The notes below the pieces were generated by a model. That model searched no databases. It was given only the letters and a program-made list of their open reading frames with translations, and was not told the origin of the DNA. A stretch of DNA of 64,000 nt from Flavobacterium sp. 5 (GTDB taxonomy: Bacteria; Bacteroidota; Bacteroidia; Flavobacteriales; Flavobacteriaceae): contig NZ_PHUE01000001.1 of assembly GCF_002813295.1 (NCBI RefSeq), positions 4,650,001 through 4,714,000 on the forward strand, given 5' to 3'. Every line of letters begins with the position of its first letter. Position 1 is the stretch's first letter. Below, piece by piece: positions 9,087 to 16,821 of the stretch. The translations under genes were made by a program, and so were the position numbers.

Positions 9087-9263
9087 TAAATAACAAATAT
9101 TTTAACTTTTATTTTTGAAAATCAATTTGATAGAAATCTAAAAGTAACTATGTTTTCCTTATATTTATAAGGGTTGAGAAGCTGATTATATTTATAAATT
9201 CATTAAAAATAAAAAAATTAAAGGTTAAGTATTATTTTTACTTTTTTGATAAAAATTATAATA

Positions 9264-9842
9264 ATGGAAGCCAAAACAATCTTAAAAGAGCATGTCTCAA
9301 AAATTGCAACTTTAACCGATGCGGAATTTGATTATTTCTTTTCGCATTTTAAGCCAGAAACTTTTAAGAAAGGACAAGCTATTATTACCGAAGGTCAAGA
9401 TGTTGATAAAGAATACTTTGTTCTTTCGGGCTGTTTAAAAACCTTCTTTTTAAATGATGAGCTCAAAATGTATATTTTACAATTTGCTATGCCAACTTGG
9501 TGGGCATCCGATTATTTGGCTCTTTATAATAAAACAAAAGCAACGGTTAATGTCGATTGCATTTCAGATGTAGAAATACTTTCTCTTGCTAATAGCGACC
9601 GCGAAAAAGTTTGTGCCGAAATGCATCAAATCGAACATTTCTTCAGATGGAGAACAAACAGAGGTTATGTTGCTACTCAAAAAAGACTGCTTTCTTTTAT
9701 GAATAACGATACTAAAACCAGATACGAAGAACTCCTCGCACTCTACCCTGCTCTTTATAATATGGTTCCTAAACATTTAATTGCTTCTTATCTTGGAGTT
9801 TCAAGAGAAACTTTAAGCCGATTATACAACGCTTCAAAATAG
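9264..9842 (+). CDS. Crp/Fnr-family transcriptional regulator
   Basis: 192 residues from the ATG at 9264; a nearer upstream Met at 9246 would add six residues (MIKIII) with no clear support. The N-terminal cyclic-nucleotide-type beta-barrel (FKKGQAIITEGQDVDKEYFVLSGCLK) is followed by a helical linker and a C-terminal winged HTH (PKHLIASYLGVSRETLSRLY). There are no Fnr-type cysteine clusters. The gene is followed after 94 bp by the YceI operon on the same strand. In that gap lies a TGTGA-N6-TCACG palindrome 34 bp upstream of a -7-like box, so I infer that it activates the operon. The effector is unknown. Confidence 0.87.
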   Translation: MEAKTILKEHVSKIATLTDAEFDYFFSHFKPETFKKGQAIITEGQDVDKEYFVLSGCLKTFFLNDELKMYILQFAMPTWWASDYLALYNKTKATVNVDCISDVEILSLANSDREKVCAEMHQIEHFFRWRTNRGYVATQKRLLSFMNNDTKTRYEELLALYPALYNMVPKHLIASYLGVSRETLSRLYNASK

Positions 9843-9854
9843 CCGATTTACGAA

Positions 9855-9870
9855 TGTGATCTACATCACG
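9855..9870 (+). promoter_or_regulatory. Crp-like palindrome upstream of the YceI operon
   Basis: TGTGATCTACATCACG, close to the classical Crp/Fnr site TGTGA-N6-TCACA. Its centre (9862.5) lies about 44 bp upstream of the start predicted from TTACTTTG at 9893-9900. That is near the class II activator position. Confidence 0.7.
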
Positions 9871-9892
9871 TAACCCATCTTCGGTATCGCCA

Positions 9893-9900
9893 TTACTTTG
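9893..9900 (+). promoter_or_regulatory. -7-like box TTACTTTG of the YceI operon
   Basis: Seven of eight consistent with TAnnTTTG (second base differs); 36 bp upstream of the YceI ATG. Confidence 0.45.
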
Positions 9901-9936
9901 TACTATAAATTAATAACAATTTAAAAGTATAAAAAA

Positions 9937-10470
9937 ATGGAAACTCAAAATTTTAAAATTGCAAACGCACAAAGTAGTGTAAACTGGATCGGTAAAAAAG
10001 TAACTGGTCAACACAATGGAACTATTAACATTGAAGAAGGTAACTTCACTATAGTTAACGGTGATCTTGTAGCTGGAAATGTAGTTATCGACACTACTTC
10101 TATCGTAATTCTGGACGTTACAGATCCAGCAACCAACCAACAATTTGCAGGACATTTAGCTTCTGATGATTTTTTCTCTACCGAAAAATTTAAAACAGCA
10201 TTTTTAGACATTACTTCAGTTGCGAAACAAAATGAAGTGAATTATTTTGTTGAAGGTAACTTGACAATTAAAGCAATCACGCATCCTATTGGTTTCAACT
10301 TAAAAGTAAATACCAGCGAAGATGAACTTAGTGCTTCTGGTAAAATTATCATTGACCGTACCAAATATGACATGAAATTCCGTTCTGGAAATTTCTTCAC
10401 CAATCTTGGAGATACTTTAATCTACAATGAATTTGAACTTGATGTAAACCTTACAGCTAAACTAGCTTAA
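9937..10470 (+). CDS. YceI-family lipocalin-like protein (cytoplasmic form)
   Basis: 177 residues without a signal peptide. Family features are SSVNWIGKKVTGQHNGTI near the N-terminus, the central FAGHLASDDFFSTEKFKTAFLDIT and the end IYNEFELDVNLTA. YceI proteins are beta-barrels that bind long polyprenyl or quinone-like lipids in known structures; no enzymatic activity is established. First gene of a five-gene operon with a tautomerase, SDR, NTF2-like protein and nitronate monooxygenase. A second YceI gene, also signal-less, lies at 39545 in the sigma-54 block. Here a Crp-like site suggests control by the preceding regulator. Confidence 0.9.
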   Translation: METQNFKIANAQSSVNWIGKKVTGQHNGTINIEEGNFTIVNGDLVAGNVVIDTTSIVILDVTDPATNQQFAGHLASDDFFSTEKFKTAFLDITSVAKQNEVNYFVEGNLTIKAITHPIGFNLKVNTSEDELSASGKIIIDRTKYDMKFRSGNFFTNLGDTLIYNEFELDVNLTAKLA

Positions 10471-10482
10471 TACTTGGAAATC

Positions 10483-10701
10483 ATGCCATACGTAAAAATA
10501 GAAGTTACACGCGAAGGCGTTACTAGAGAACAAAAGCAACAACTTATTGCAGGAATCACAGCACTTATTACCGATGTATTAGACAAAGATCCCAATCTTA
10601 CTCATGTTGTAATTCAGGAAATTGAATTAGACGATTGGGGTTTTGCAGGTGAACAAGTTTCGGTATTGCGTGAAAAAGGAATTACTGCTCAAAAAAAATA
10701 A
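10483..10701 (+). CDS. 4-oxalocrotonate tautomerase-like protein
   Basis: 72 residues from the ATG at 10483. This start is chosen because the enzyme family uses Pro1 as catalytic base after Met removal, and the sequence reads MPYVKIEVTREGVTREQKQQL. A TTG nine bases earlier would bury the proline. The remainder (LDKDPNLTHVVIQEIELDDWGFAGE) fits the family. Members isomerise enols/ketones in aromatic degradation; the substrate here is unknown. It starts 12 bp after the YceI stop, inside the operon. Confidence 0.88.
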   Translation: MPYVKIEVTREGVTREQKQQLIAGITALITDVLDKDPNLTHVVIQEIELDDWGFAGEQVSVLREKGITAQKK

Positions 10702-10722
10702 TTAATTAAAAGAAACATACAA

Positions 10723-11463
10723 ATGAAAACAGTAATAGTAACCGGTGCATCTACCGGAATAGGAAAATCAATTGCTCAATTATTCTTAGAAAAAGGATAT
10801 AATGTAGTCATCAATTCAGCTAATTTAGGTAATCTGGAAAGTACCTATAAAGAATTAGGGCATCCAAATCAATTAGCAATGGTTCATGGTGATATAAGTC
10901 TTATAGCGACTGGAAAGAAATTGGTTGAAACTGCCGTCGAACGTTTTGGAAGCGTAGATGTATTAATTAATAATGCAGGTATTTTTGAACCAAAATCGTT
11001 CTTAGATGTTGAAGAGCAAGATCTTGATAAGTTTTATAATATCAATCTTAAAGGGACTTTCTTTACCAGTCAATCGGCTGTAAAACAAATGTTGCAACAA
11101 AGTCAAGGTTCAATCATCAACATTGGAACTGTATTGGTAGATCATGCTATTGACGGGTTTCCTGCAACTGCACCAATTTCGAGTAAAGGTGGTATTCATG
11201 CCTTTACCAGACAGCTTGCCACCGAATTCGGAAAAAATAATATCCGAGTAAATGCCATTGCGCCGGGAATTATTAGAAGTCCGCTTCAAGCAAAAACAGG
11301 AGTTGATAATGCAGATTCATTAGCAGGTTTACATTTGCTAAATCGCATTGGAGAAACCAGCGATGTGGCTCAATTAGCTTATTATCTTGCCGAAAGTAAT
11401 TTTGTTACTGGAGAAATTATTAATTTAGATGGCGGGCACGTTGCGGGCCACAGTATTAGATAA
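10723..11463 (+). CDS. SDR-fold protein lacking the catalytic tyrosine
   Basis: 246 residues. The cofactor site is intact (TGASTGIG at 7-14; INNAGIF at about 82-88; C-terminal TGEIINLDGG). The usual YxxxK reads P151-I-S-S-K155, so the catalytic Tyr is Pro. The usual Ser-Ser of the active loop is G135-T136, and the loop to P151 is two residues longer than normal. It may therefore bind NAD(P) without standard dehydrogenase chemistry, or use another residue. From memory, similar PATAP-type sequences occur in other SDR annotations, so this is likely a subfamily trait rather than a mutation. Third gene of the Crp-site operon. Confidence 0.85.
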   Translation: MKTVIVTGASTGIGKSIAQLFLEKGYNVVINSANLGNLESTYKELGHPNQLAMVHGDISLIATGKKLVETAVERFGSVDVLINNAGIFEPKSFLDVEEQDLDKFYNINLKGTFFTSQSAVKQMLQQSQGSIINIGTVLVDHAIDGFPATAPISSKGGIHAFTRQLATEFGKNNIRVNAIAPGIIRSPLQAKTGVDNADSLAGLHLLNRIGETSDVAQLAYYLAESNFVTGEIINLDGGHVAGHSIR

Positions 11464-11493
11464 TTAATTTAAACTATTATTAAATTTATCGTC

Positions 11494-11871
11494 ATGGACA
11501 ATTTTAGTACCAATACAGCTCTTATCACAGCTTTACTTATGAATTACTTCAATGGAGTATACACAGGTGATGTTACGCAATTAAGAAGTGTTTTTCATCC
11601 GCAGACTTTACTTGCGGGTGATATTAACGGACAGTCTTATTTTAAAACCCTAGATCAATATCTGGAAGGAGTAAAAAACCGCAAAAGTCCGAAGGAACTT
11701 GGAGAAGAGTTTAAAATGAAAATTATTTCATTGGAAATCATCAATAATACAGCTGTTGCTAAAACACAGGTTCCGATATTGGGATACAATTATTATGATC
11801 AGCTTAGCCTTGCTATTGTTGATGGCAAATGGATTATTGTAAACAAATTGCTAACGAATGTAAATCAGTAA
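11494..11871 (+). CDS. NTF2-like / putative lumazine-binding-family protein
   Basis: 125 residues, single domain. ALLMNYFNGVYTGDVTQLRSVFHPQTLLAGD followed by NGKW-like IVDGKWIIVNKLL is characteristic of the SnoaL/NTF2 cone fold annotated as Lumazine_bd_2. Members are small binding proteins or enzymes (isomerases, hydrolases); function here is unknown. It sits between the SDR and the nitronate monooxygenase, ending 3 bp before the latter, so translational coupling is likely. Confidence 0.82.
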   Translation: MDNFSTNTALITALLMNYFNGVYTGDVTQLRSVFHPQTLLAGDINGQSYFKTLDQYLEGVKNRKSPKELGEEFKMKIISLEIINNTAVAKTQVPILGYNYYDQLSLAIVDGKWIIVNKLLTNVNQ

Positions 11872-11874
11872 GTG

Positions 11875-12945
11875 ATGTGGAATTCAACTAAAATAACACA
11901 ATTATTAGGCATAGATTATCCAATTTTACAAGGTCCGATGGGCGCTGGTTTTTTTACCACTGCCCTATTGGCTTCTGTTAGCAATGCTGGCGGGTTGGGT
12001 AGTTTTGGTGCCTATACTTTATCTCCTGAGGAAATTTTGGAAGCTGATAAAAAGATAAAGGAAGCAACGAACAAACCTTATAATATTAATTTATGGGTTA
12101 ATGATGTCGATGCAGCTTTAGTCAATTATCCTCCTGAAAAATTAGAGAGAATCAAACAGCTCTTTAAACCTTACTTTGATGAATTAGGGGTTCCATTGCC
12201 AGATTTATCTACTGATATTCCATCAAAATTTGAAAAGCAAGTTGAAGCTTTATTCGAAATTAAACCTGCAGTTTTTAGTTTCATCTTCGGGATTCCTTCC
12301 AAAGAAATCCTTAACGAAAGCAGAAGATTAGGTATAAAAACAGTTGGAGCAGCAACAACTTTAGACGAAGCTCTTGCCCTTGAAGAAGCCAAAGTTGATG
12401 CCATTGTTGCAGCAGGATTTGAAGCTGGCGGACACAGACCTTCTTTTTTAAGACCTGCGCAGGATTCTTTTACCGGATTATTTACTCTTTTACAGCAAAT
12501 AAAAGCAAAAACAAATACTCCAATTATTGCTGCCGGTGGTATTGCAGATGCAAAAGGTATTGTTGCTGCTTTGACTTTAGGTGCTGATGCCGTTCAGATT
12601 GGGACAGCATTTTTGGCTACAGATGAATCTGGTGCAACACCGCTTCACAGACAAATGTTATTCTCAGATGAATCTAATCATACTACAATTTCAAAATCGC
12701 TTACGGGAAGAATGGGCAGAATGATTCATAACCGAATATCTCAGAATATTGCTTTTGAAACAGAAGTTTTGCCTTTTCCATTACAGACAAAGTTAATAGC
12801 TCCTTTAAAAGTTGCTGCACTAGCACAAGGAAAAACCGAAATGATCAGTTTTTGGTCAGGACAAAATACAAGTTCTTTAAAATATCACAGTGCCAATGAG
12901 CTCATGCACGCATTAATTACTGAAACTGGAAACTTAATCGTATAG
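11875..12945 (+). CDS. Nitronate monooxygenase (2-nitropropane dioxygenase family)
   Basis: 356 residues from the ATG at 11875 (a GTG just upstream is not needed). FMN-dependent TIM barrel: the start TQLLGIDYPILQGPMGAGF and SNAGGLGSFGAY bind the flavin phosphate. The family His is in AAGFEAGGHRPSF, and AAGGIADAKGIVAALTLGADAVQIGTAFLATDES closes the phosphate site. It oxidises alkyl nitronates to carbonyl compounds and nitrite, and propionate-3-nitronate is the usual physiological toxin. Last gene of the YceI operon, followed by a terminator. The neighbours suggest detoxification of a reactive carbonyl or nitro compound, as an inference. Confidence 0.9.
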   Translation: MWNSTKITQLLGIDYPILQGPMGAGFFTTALLASVSNAGGLGSFGAYTLSPEEILEADKKIKEATNKPYNINLWVNDVDAALVNYPPEKLERIKQLFKPYFDELGVPLPDLSTDIPSKFEKQVEALFEIKPAVFSFIFGIPSKEILNESRRLGIKTVGAATTLDEALALEEAKVDAIVAAGFEAGGHRPSFLRPAQDSFTGLFTLLQQIKAKTNTPIIAAGGIADAKGIVAALTLGADAVQIGTAFLATDESGATPLHRQMLFSDESNHTTISKSLTGRMGRMIHNRISQNIAFETEVLPFPLQTKLIAPLKVAALAQGKTEMISFWSGQNTSSLKYHSANELMHALITETGNLIV

Positions 12946-12968
12946 TAACTATTTGACTTAAACAAGAA

Positions 12969-13016
12969 GTAGCGAAAAAGACAGAGCATAATTCTGTTTT
13001 TTTTCGCTACTTTTTT
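12969..13016. terminator. Bidirectional terminator between the nitronate monooxygenase and MreB genes
   Basis: GTAGCGAAAAAGACAG pairs with CTGTTTTTTTTCGCTAC (small bulge), followed by TTTTTT on the plus strand. It separates two convergent genes. Confidence 0.85.
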
Positions 13017-13039
13017 AGATAAGTCTAATGAAGTTAAAA

Positions 13040-14068
13040 TTATTTCATCAACAGGCTCTTATATTTGTCTATATTTTTTAAGACAATGCCAGTACCTTTT
13101 ACAACAGCTCTTAACGGATCTTCTGCAATATATACTGGTAATTCTGTCTTCTGCGATATTCTTTTATCAAGACCTCGAAGCATTGCTCCACCTCCTGCGA
13201 GATACAATCCCGTATTATAAATGTCGGCAGCCAGTTCCGGTGGTGTCAATGAAAGGGTTACCATAATCGCATCTTCAATTCTCTGTATTGATTTATCCAA
13301 AGCTTTTGCAATTTCCCTAAAGCTAACTAGGACTTCTTTGGGTTTTCCCGTAAGTAGATCTCTTCCACGAACAGTGATATCATCTGGAGCATCGTCAAGG
13401 TCTTCCGTTGCAGCACCAACATCGATTTTTATTGCCTCGGCAGATGCATCACCAACATATAAATTATGATGTGTTCGCATGTAATACAAAATGTCACTGG
13501 TAAAAACATCACCTGCAATCTTTATTGATTTATCACAATTTATTCCTCCAAGGGCAATAACTGCAATTTCAGTAGTTCCTCCACCAATATCAACAATTAG
13601 ATGTCCTTTTGGCTGCATAACATCTATACCTATTCCAATAGCAGCAGCCATTGGCTCATGAATTAAAAAAACTTCTTTACCGTTTACACGTTCACACGAT
13701 TCTTTTACGGCTCTCATTTCTACCTCGGTAATTCCACTTGGAATACATACCACCATTCGAAGTGCAGGAGTAAAAAAACTTTTCTTTAATTCCGGTATGT
13801 TTTTTATAAACCAACTGATCATTTTCTCTGATGCATCAAAATCGGCAATCACTCCGTCTTTAAGAGGTCTGATTGTTTTAATATTCTCATGTGTTTTACC
13901 CTGCATCAAATTGGCCTCATGCCCCACAGCAATAATTTTTCCGTTTCTAATATCCCTGGCTACAATTGAAGGACTATCAACTACTATTTTTCCGTCGTGA
14001 AATATTAAAGTATTTGCTGTTCCTAAATCTATAGCTATTTCCGCCGTCATAAAATTAAATGCACCCAT
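13040..14068 (-). CDS. mreB: MreB/Mbl-like actin homologue, stand-alone
   Basis: 342 residues, full MreB length. Phosphate-1 motif IAIDLGTANT, connect motif, phosphate-2 motif LIVDIGGGTTEIAVI, and adenosine motif YLAGGGAMLRGL are all present. MreB filaments guide cell-wall synthesis under the membrane; residues MGAFNF could form part of the membrane-contacting N-terminus. It is not next to mreC/mreD, rodA or pbp2, as the principal copy would be, and is flanked by terminators. I therefore read it as a paralogue; the symbol is a family assignment only. The start could alternatively be the Met at residue 7. Confidence 0.85.
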   Translation of the reverse strand: MGAFNFMTAEIAIDLGTANTLIFHDGKIVVDSPSIVARDIRNGKIIAVGHEANLMQGKTHENIKTIRPLKDGVIADFDASEKMISWFIKNIPELKKSFFTPALRMVVCIPSGITEVEMRAVKESCERVNGKEVFLIHEPMAAAIGIGIDVMQPKGHLIVDIGGGTTEIAVIALGGINCDKSIKIAGDVFTSDILYYMRTHHNLYVGDASAEAIKIDVGAATEDLDDAPDDITVRGRDLLTGKPKEVLVSFREIAKALDKSIQRIEDAIMVTLSLTPPELAADIYNTGLYLAGGGAMLRGLDKRISQKTELPVYIAEDPLRAVVKGTGIVLKNIDKYKSLLMK

Positions 14069-14233
14069 AATATAGTTTTGTTTAGATAGAAAACGCTTTT
14101 ATTGTCCTTTTATTCCGCAAAAAGTATTTAGGATATGCTAAACTTATCATAAAATGAGATAGTTGAAGTAAAATCTTATTTTTATGAATAGAAAGAAAAT
14201 TTTAAATAGGCTCTTATGATAATAAACCAAGTA

Positions 14234-14267
14234 TTGTCTATTTCAAGGTTTAATTTGTCCATTTCAA
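14234..14267 (+). promoter_or_regulatory. LytTR box pair upstream of the DoxX-like gene
   Basis: TTGTCTATTTCAA (14234-14246) and TTGTCCATTTCAA (14255-14267), 21-bp period. The downstream copy ends 35 bp before the -7-like CAATTTTG at 14302. The same spacing is seen at 19254-19287 and 19799-19832. Confidence 0.8.
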
Positions 14268-14301
14268 GATGATTTCTATATTTTTTTTAAGGCTTAAATC
14301 A

Positions 14302-14309
14302 CAATTTTG
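14302..14309 (+). promoter_or_regulatory. -7-like box CAATTTTG
   Basis: Differs from TAnnTTTG only at the first base and is placed exactly as in the other two LytTR-box promoters; 31 bp before the ATG at 14340. Confidence 0.55.
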
Positions 14310-14339
14310 TCTCGTTAAATAACTTAAAATATAAAAATC

Positions 14340-14735
14340 ATGAACACAAAAACAACAAAAATTATTTACTGGACTGGAATCGCATTAACCTCTTTATGGT
14401 TTGGTACAAGCGGATTATTTGAATTGACCAACAACCCAATTGTTTGGCAAATTACTCAGCAATTAGGGTATCCTGCACATTTTATTTATTTGCTTGGCGT
14501 ATTTAAAGTAGCCGGAGTTATCACTTTATTAATCCCGAATAAATTGCTTCGATTAAAAGAATGGGTATTTGCAGGAGTCTTTTTTGATATCATTTTTGCA
14601 TTTGTTTCGAAACTTGCTGTACTGGATTTTACCGCAGGTATAGATGCAATCATTGCCTTTGTAATGGTAACTGTAACATATGCGATGTTCCGTAAATTAT
14701 ATACAGCAACTTACAGTCCTGTTACATTGAATTAA
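14340..14735 (+). CDS. DoxX-like membrane protein
   Basis: 131 residues with four hydrophobic helices (about 7-27, 44-63, 71-91, 97-116). Family features are KIIYWTGIALTSLWFGTSGLFELTNNP and YPAHFIYLLGVFKVAG. DoxX-like proteins are small inner-membrane proteins linked to oxidative and electrophile stress; biochemical function is poorly defined. Its promoter holds the LytTR box pair, so I infer that the response regulator encoded on the opposite strand at 14973 activates it. Confidence 0.85.
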   Translation: MNTKTTKIIYWTGIALTSLWFGTSGLFELTNNPIVWQITQQLGYPAHFIYLLGVFKVAGVITLLIPNKLLRLKEWVFAGVFFDIIFAFVSKLAVLDFTAGIDAIIAFVMVTVTYAMFRKLYTATYSPVTLN

Positions 14736-14745
14736 TAACAAATAC

Positions 14746-14797
14746 ATAACAATATAAATATCCTAATTATTTAATATTATGACATTTATATTGTTAT
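14746..14797. repeat. Inverted repeat after the DoxX-like gene
   Basis: 14-bp perfect arms ATAACAATATAAAT (14746-14759) and ATTTATATTGTTAT (14784-14797) around 24 bases. It could act in termination or mRNA stabilisation; no long T tract follows. Confidence 0.5.
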
Positions 14798-14847
14798 TAT
14801 TAATTAAAAACTTTAAACAAGTAATCACTTCAAAAAAGCTAATTTAT

Positions 14848-14928
14848 ATGAAAAAAATCATCCTAATTATATGCTTTATACTATCAGCTCTTTTCTTTAT
14901 CAGCTGTTTTTTGTTTCCTGGATTATAA
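14848..14928 (+). CDS. Possible 26-residue hydrophobic peptide
   Basis: An ATG followed by MKKIILIICFILSALFFISC and six more residues, then TAA. It is almost entirely hydrophobic with a basic start, like a signal/lipoprotein leader or a small membrane peptide; ISC could be a lipobox-like cysteine. It is bounded by two strong hairpins (14746-14797 and 14933-14974). No recognisable ribosome binding site or homologue can be asserted. It could equally be the relic of a truncated lipoprotein gene. Confidence 0.35.
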   Translation: MKKIILIICFILSALFFISCFLFPGL

Positions 14929-14932
14929 AAAC

Positions 14933-14974
14933 AACCCATTAAATTATTCCTTAAAATGAATAATTTAATGGGTT
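14933..14974. terminator. Long perfect stem-loop at convergent gene ends
   Basis: 17-bp perfect arms AACCCATTAAATTATTC (14933-14949) and GAATAATTTAATGGGTT (14958-14974) with an 8-base loop. It overlaps the stop codon of the response-regulator gene. Only weak T runs follow, so termination is likely but not certain. Confidence 0.65.
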
Positions 14975-15740
14975 ATCTATTTTCTAACCAACTTAAAAAA
15001 GCAGTTGCCTTTTCTTTTCCGATTAGTAATTTCTCTTCTGTTGGAATGGTTAATTTGATGATTAGCTTGCGTGAAAAATAATGTTCCGCTTCTCTAATTG
15101 CTGTAAAATTCACTAAGTATTGTCTGTTGATTCTAAAGAATTGTATGGGTGATAAAAGTTTATGAACTTCGTCTAATGATTGTGTTATTTGATATTCATT
15201 TTTATCAAAAGTCATAATCGTTGGCGTTTCATTCTTTATGTAGAAAAGCGCAATATTCTCTGTAAGGACTGTTTGGTATTTGTTGTTTTTAAAAACTAAA
15301 AAACTACTTTTCCCTTTATTCTCGCCTGTACGTGTCAATAAATAATCAAAATCTGGCATTGCTTTTTTATTCCTTTGAAAGAAATTCTTCAATTCTCCTG
15401 CCTTCTTAATTGCCTGTGCAATACTTTCTCTAGAAAATGGCTTTAAGACATAATCGATTCCATTAGATTTGAAAGCTTCAATAGCATATTCATCAAAAGC
15501 AGTGCAGAAAATGACTGGCGAAAGAACTTCCACATTTTTAAAAATCTCAAAGCACAAGCCATCTGCCAATTGAATATCCATAAAGATAAGATCGGGTTGA
15601 TCATTTTCTAAAAGATAACTCACAGCTCCATCAATACTTTGTATATACGACAAAATTTGAGCATCGGGTCTGATACTCAAAATTAATTGACCAAGGGCTT
15701 TGGCCGTTTTTACTTCGTCCTCAATTATTATGATAGTCAT
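14973..15740 (-). CDS. LytTR-type response regulator
   Basis: 255 residues. Receiver domain at 1-120 with acidic pair E7/D8, phosphoacceptor D55 (LIFMDIQLADG) and K100 (YVLKPFS). The C-terminal LytTR DNA-binding domain at about 150-250 has IQFFRINRQYLVNF and the end LLIGKEKATAFLSWLENR. LytTR domains bind two short direct repeats about 21-22 bp apart, and three such pairs lie at 14234, 19254 and 19799. It overlaps the kinase gene by 20 bp, so the pair is co-translated. I infer that it activates DoxX, cupin and the hydrolase-Ohr-DUF1223 unit. Confidence 0.92.
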   Translation of the reverse strand: MTIIIIEDEVKTAKALGQLILSIRPDAQILSYIQSIDGAVSYLLENDQPDLIFMDIQLADGLCFEIFKNVEVLSPVIFCTAFDEYAIEAFKSNGIDYVLKPFSRESIAQAIKKAGELKNFFQRNKKAMPDFDYLLTRTGENKGKSSFLVFKNNKYQTVLTENIALFYIKNETPTIMTFDKNEYQITQSLDEVHKLLSPIQFFRINRQYLVNFTAIREAEHYFSRKLIIKLTIPTEEKLLIGKEKATAFLSWLENR

Positions 15741-16737
15741 ATTTCATTGGTATTTTTACTTTAAAAGTAGTTTCGTTTTTATCAATTTCAATTTCTGCAT
15801 GCATCAAATGCATAAAGCGCTGATTGATATTATCAAGTCCAACACCGGTAGATAGTACTCCCCTTTTCAGTTGGATCTTATTTTCAACCACTAAGAAATC
15901 ATTTTCAGTATATAATTGAATTCGTAAAGGTTTATCCAGAGAAACTACATTGTGTTTGATACAGTTTTCAATCAATAACTGTAACGTAAATGGCGGAATA
16001 ACCGATTCGTATTGTTTCGAATCTACTTCATTTATTAGTACAAATCCATCTTCAAAACGAGCCTTCAATAAATAAACATAAGAATCCAAAATCTGAAGTT
16101 CTTCTCGAAGCGGTATTAAATCCAGTTTTCTACTTTCGAGTGTAAAACGATAAAAGTCTGATAATTTCAAAATAAAATCAGAACTCTGTGGATCCTGCAT
16201 GTCCACCATCGATTTCAGCGTATTCAAACTATTAAATAAAAAATGCGGATTAACCTGTTGTTTCAAAAGTTCATATTGTGCGCCAAGATTTAGAGCATGA
16301 GTGCGCTCCAACTCCATTCCCATTTGCTGAGTTTGATAGTTTTGAAAAAGCAAATGCAAAAACATATAGACTATCAAATTGATTAAAACACCTCGCAATT
16401 CAAACATTATTGGAGCATCCATTTTTGAAACCTGAAAAAGTTCCTGGTGCACGACTACAAGAATAACCATTACAAGAATTCCCATTATAACACTCAATAA
16501 AAGTTTCCAATTGAATAAACTAGTATTCGTGCGTTGTGAAGTAAATTTTGGAAGACTGTAAATGTTATAATACCAGATAAAAATAGAAAACATCAATGTA
16601 ATCGAAGAGTTTATAATGATGTCGGGAATAGTAATAAAAGGATCAAATAATTTTGGAATCGAAGCAAGGATTGCCAATGCTATAGAACTTCCCCAGATAA
16701 CTCGTTGAGAAACTTGAAAGCGTTTTAGTTTTTCCAT
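15721..16737 (-). CDS. LytS/YehU-type sensor histidine kinase
   Basis: 338 residues. Four membrane helices lie in the first about 140 residues, followed by the His_kinase motif LLKQQVNPHFLFNSLNTLKSMVD (phospho-His near residue 165) and an ATPase domain with IENCIKHNV (N box) and STGVGLDNINQR (G box). There is no periplasmic domain of note, so it may sense a membrane-borne signal. It overlaps the response-regulator gene. An exact -7 box TATCTTTG lies upstream at 16770-16777, so the pair can be expressed independently of the LytTR-box promoter further upstream. Confidence 0.92.
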   Translation of the reverse strand: MEKLKRFQVSQRVIWGSSIALAILASIPKLFDPFITIPDIIINSSITLMFSIFIWYYNIYSLPKFTSQRTNTSLFNWKLLLSVIMGILVMVILVVVHQELFQVSKMDAPIMFELRGVLINLIVYMFLHLLFQNYQTQQMGMELERTHALNLGAQYELLKQQVNPHFLFNSLNTLKSMVDMQDPQSSDFILKLSDFYRFTLESRKLDLIPLREELQILDSYVYLLKARFEDGFVLINEVDSKQYESVIPPFTLQLLIENCIKHNVVSLDKPLRIQLYTENDFLVVENKIQLKRGVLSTGVGLDNINQRFMHLMHAEIEIDKNETTFKVKIPMKYDYHNN

Positions 16738-16769
16738 AATTTATTTAGTTGTTCTTAATCTTCTTTTGT

Positions 16770-16777
16770 CAAAGATA
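16770..16777 (-). promoter_or_regulatory. -7 box TATCTTTG of the LytS-LytTR pair
   Basis: Exact TAnnTTTG on the minus strand, 33 bp upstream of the kinase start at 16737. Confidence 0.55.
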
Positions 16778-16821
16778 AATTTATTTTAGAAAATTTCTCT
16801 TCTTGTTGATTCGATTGATAG

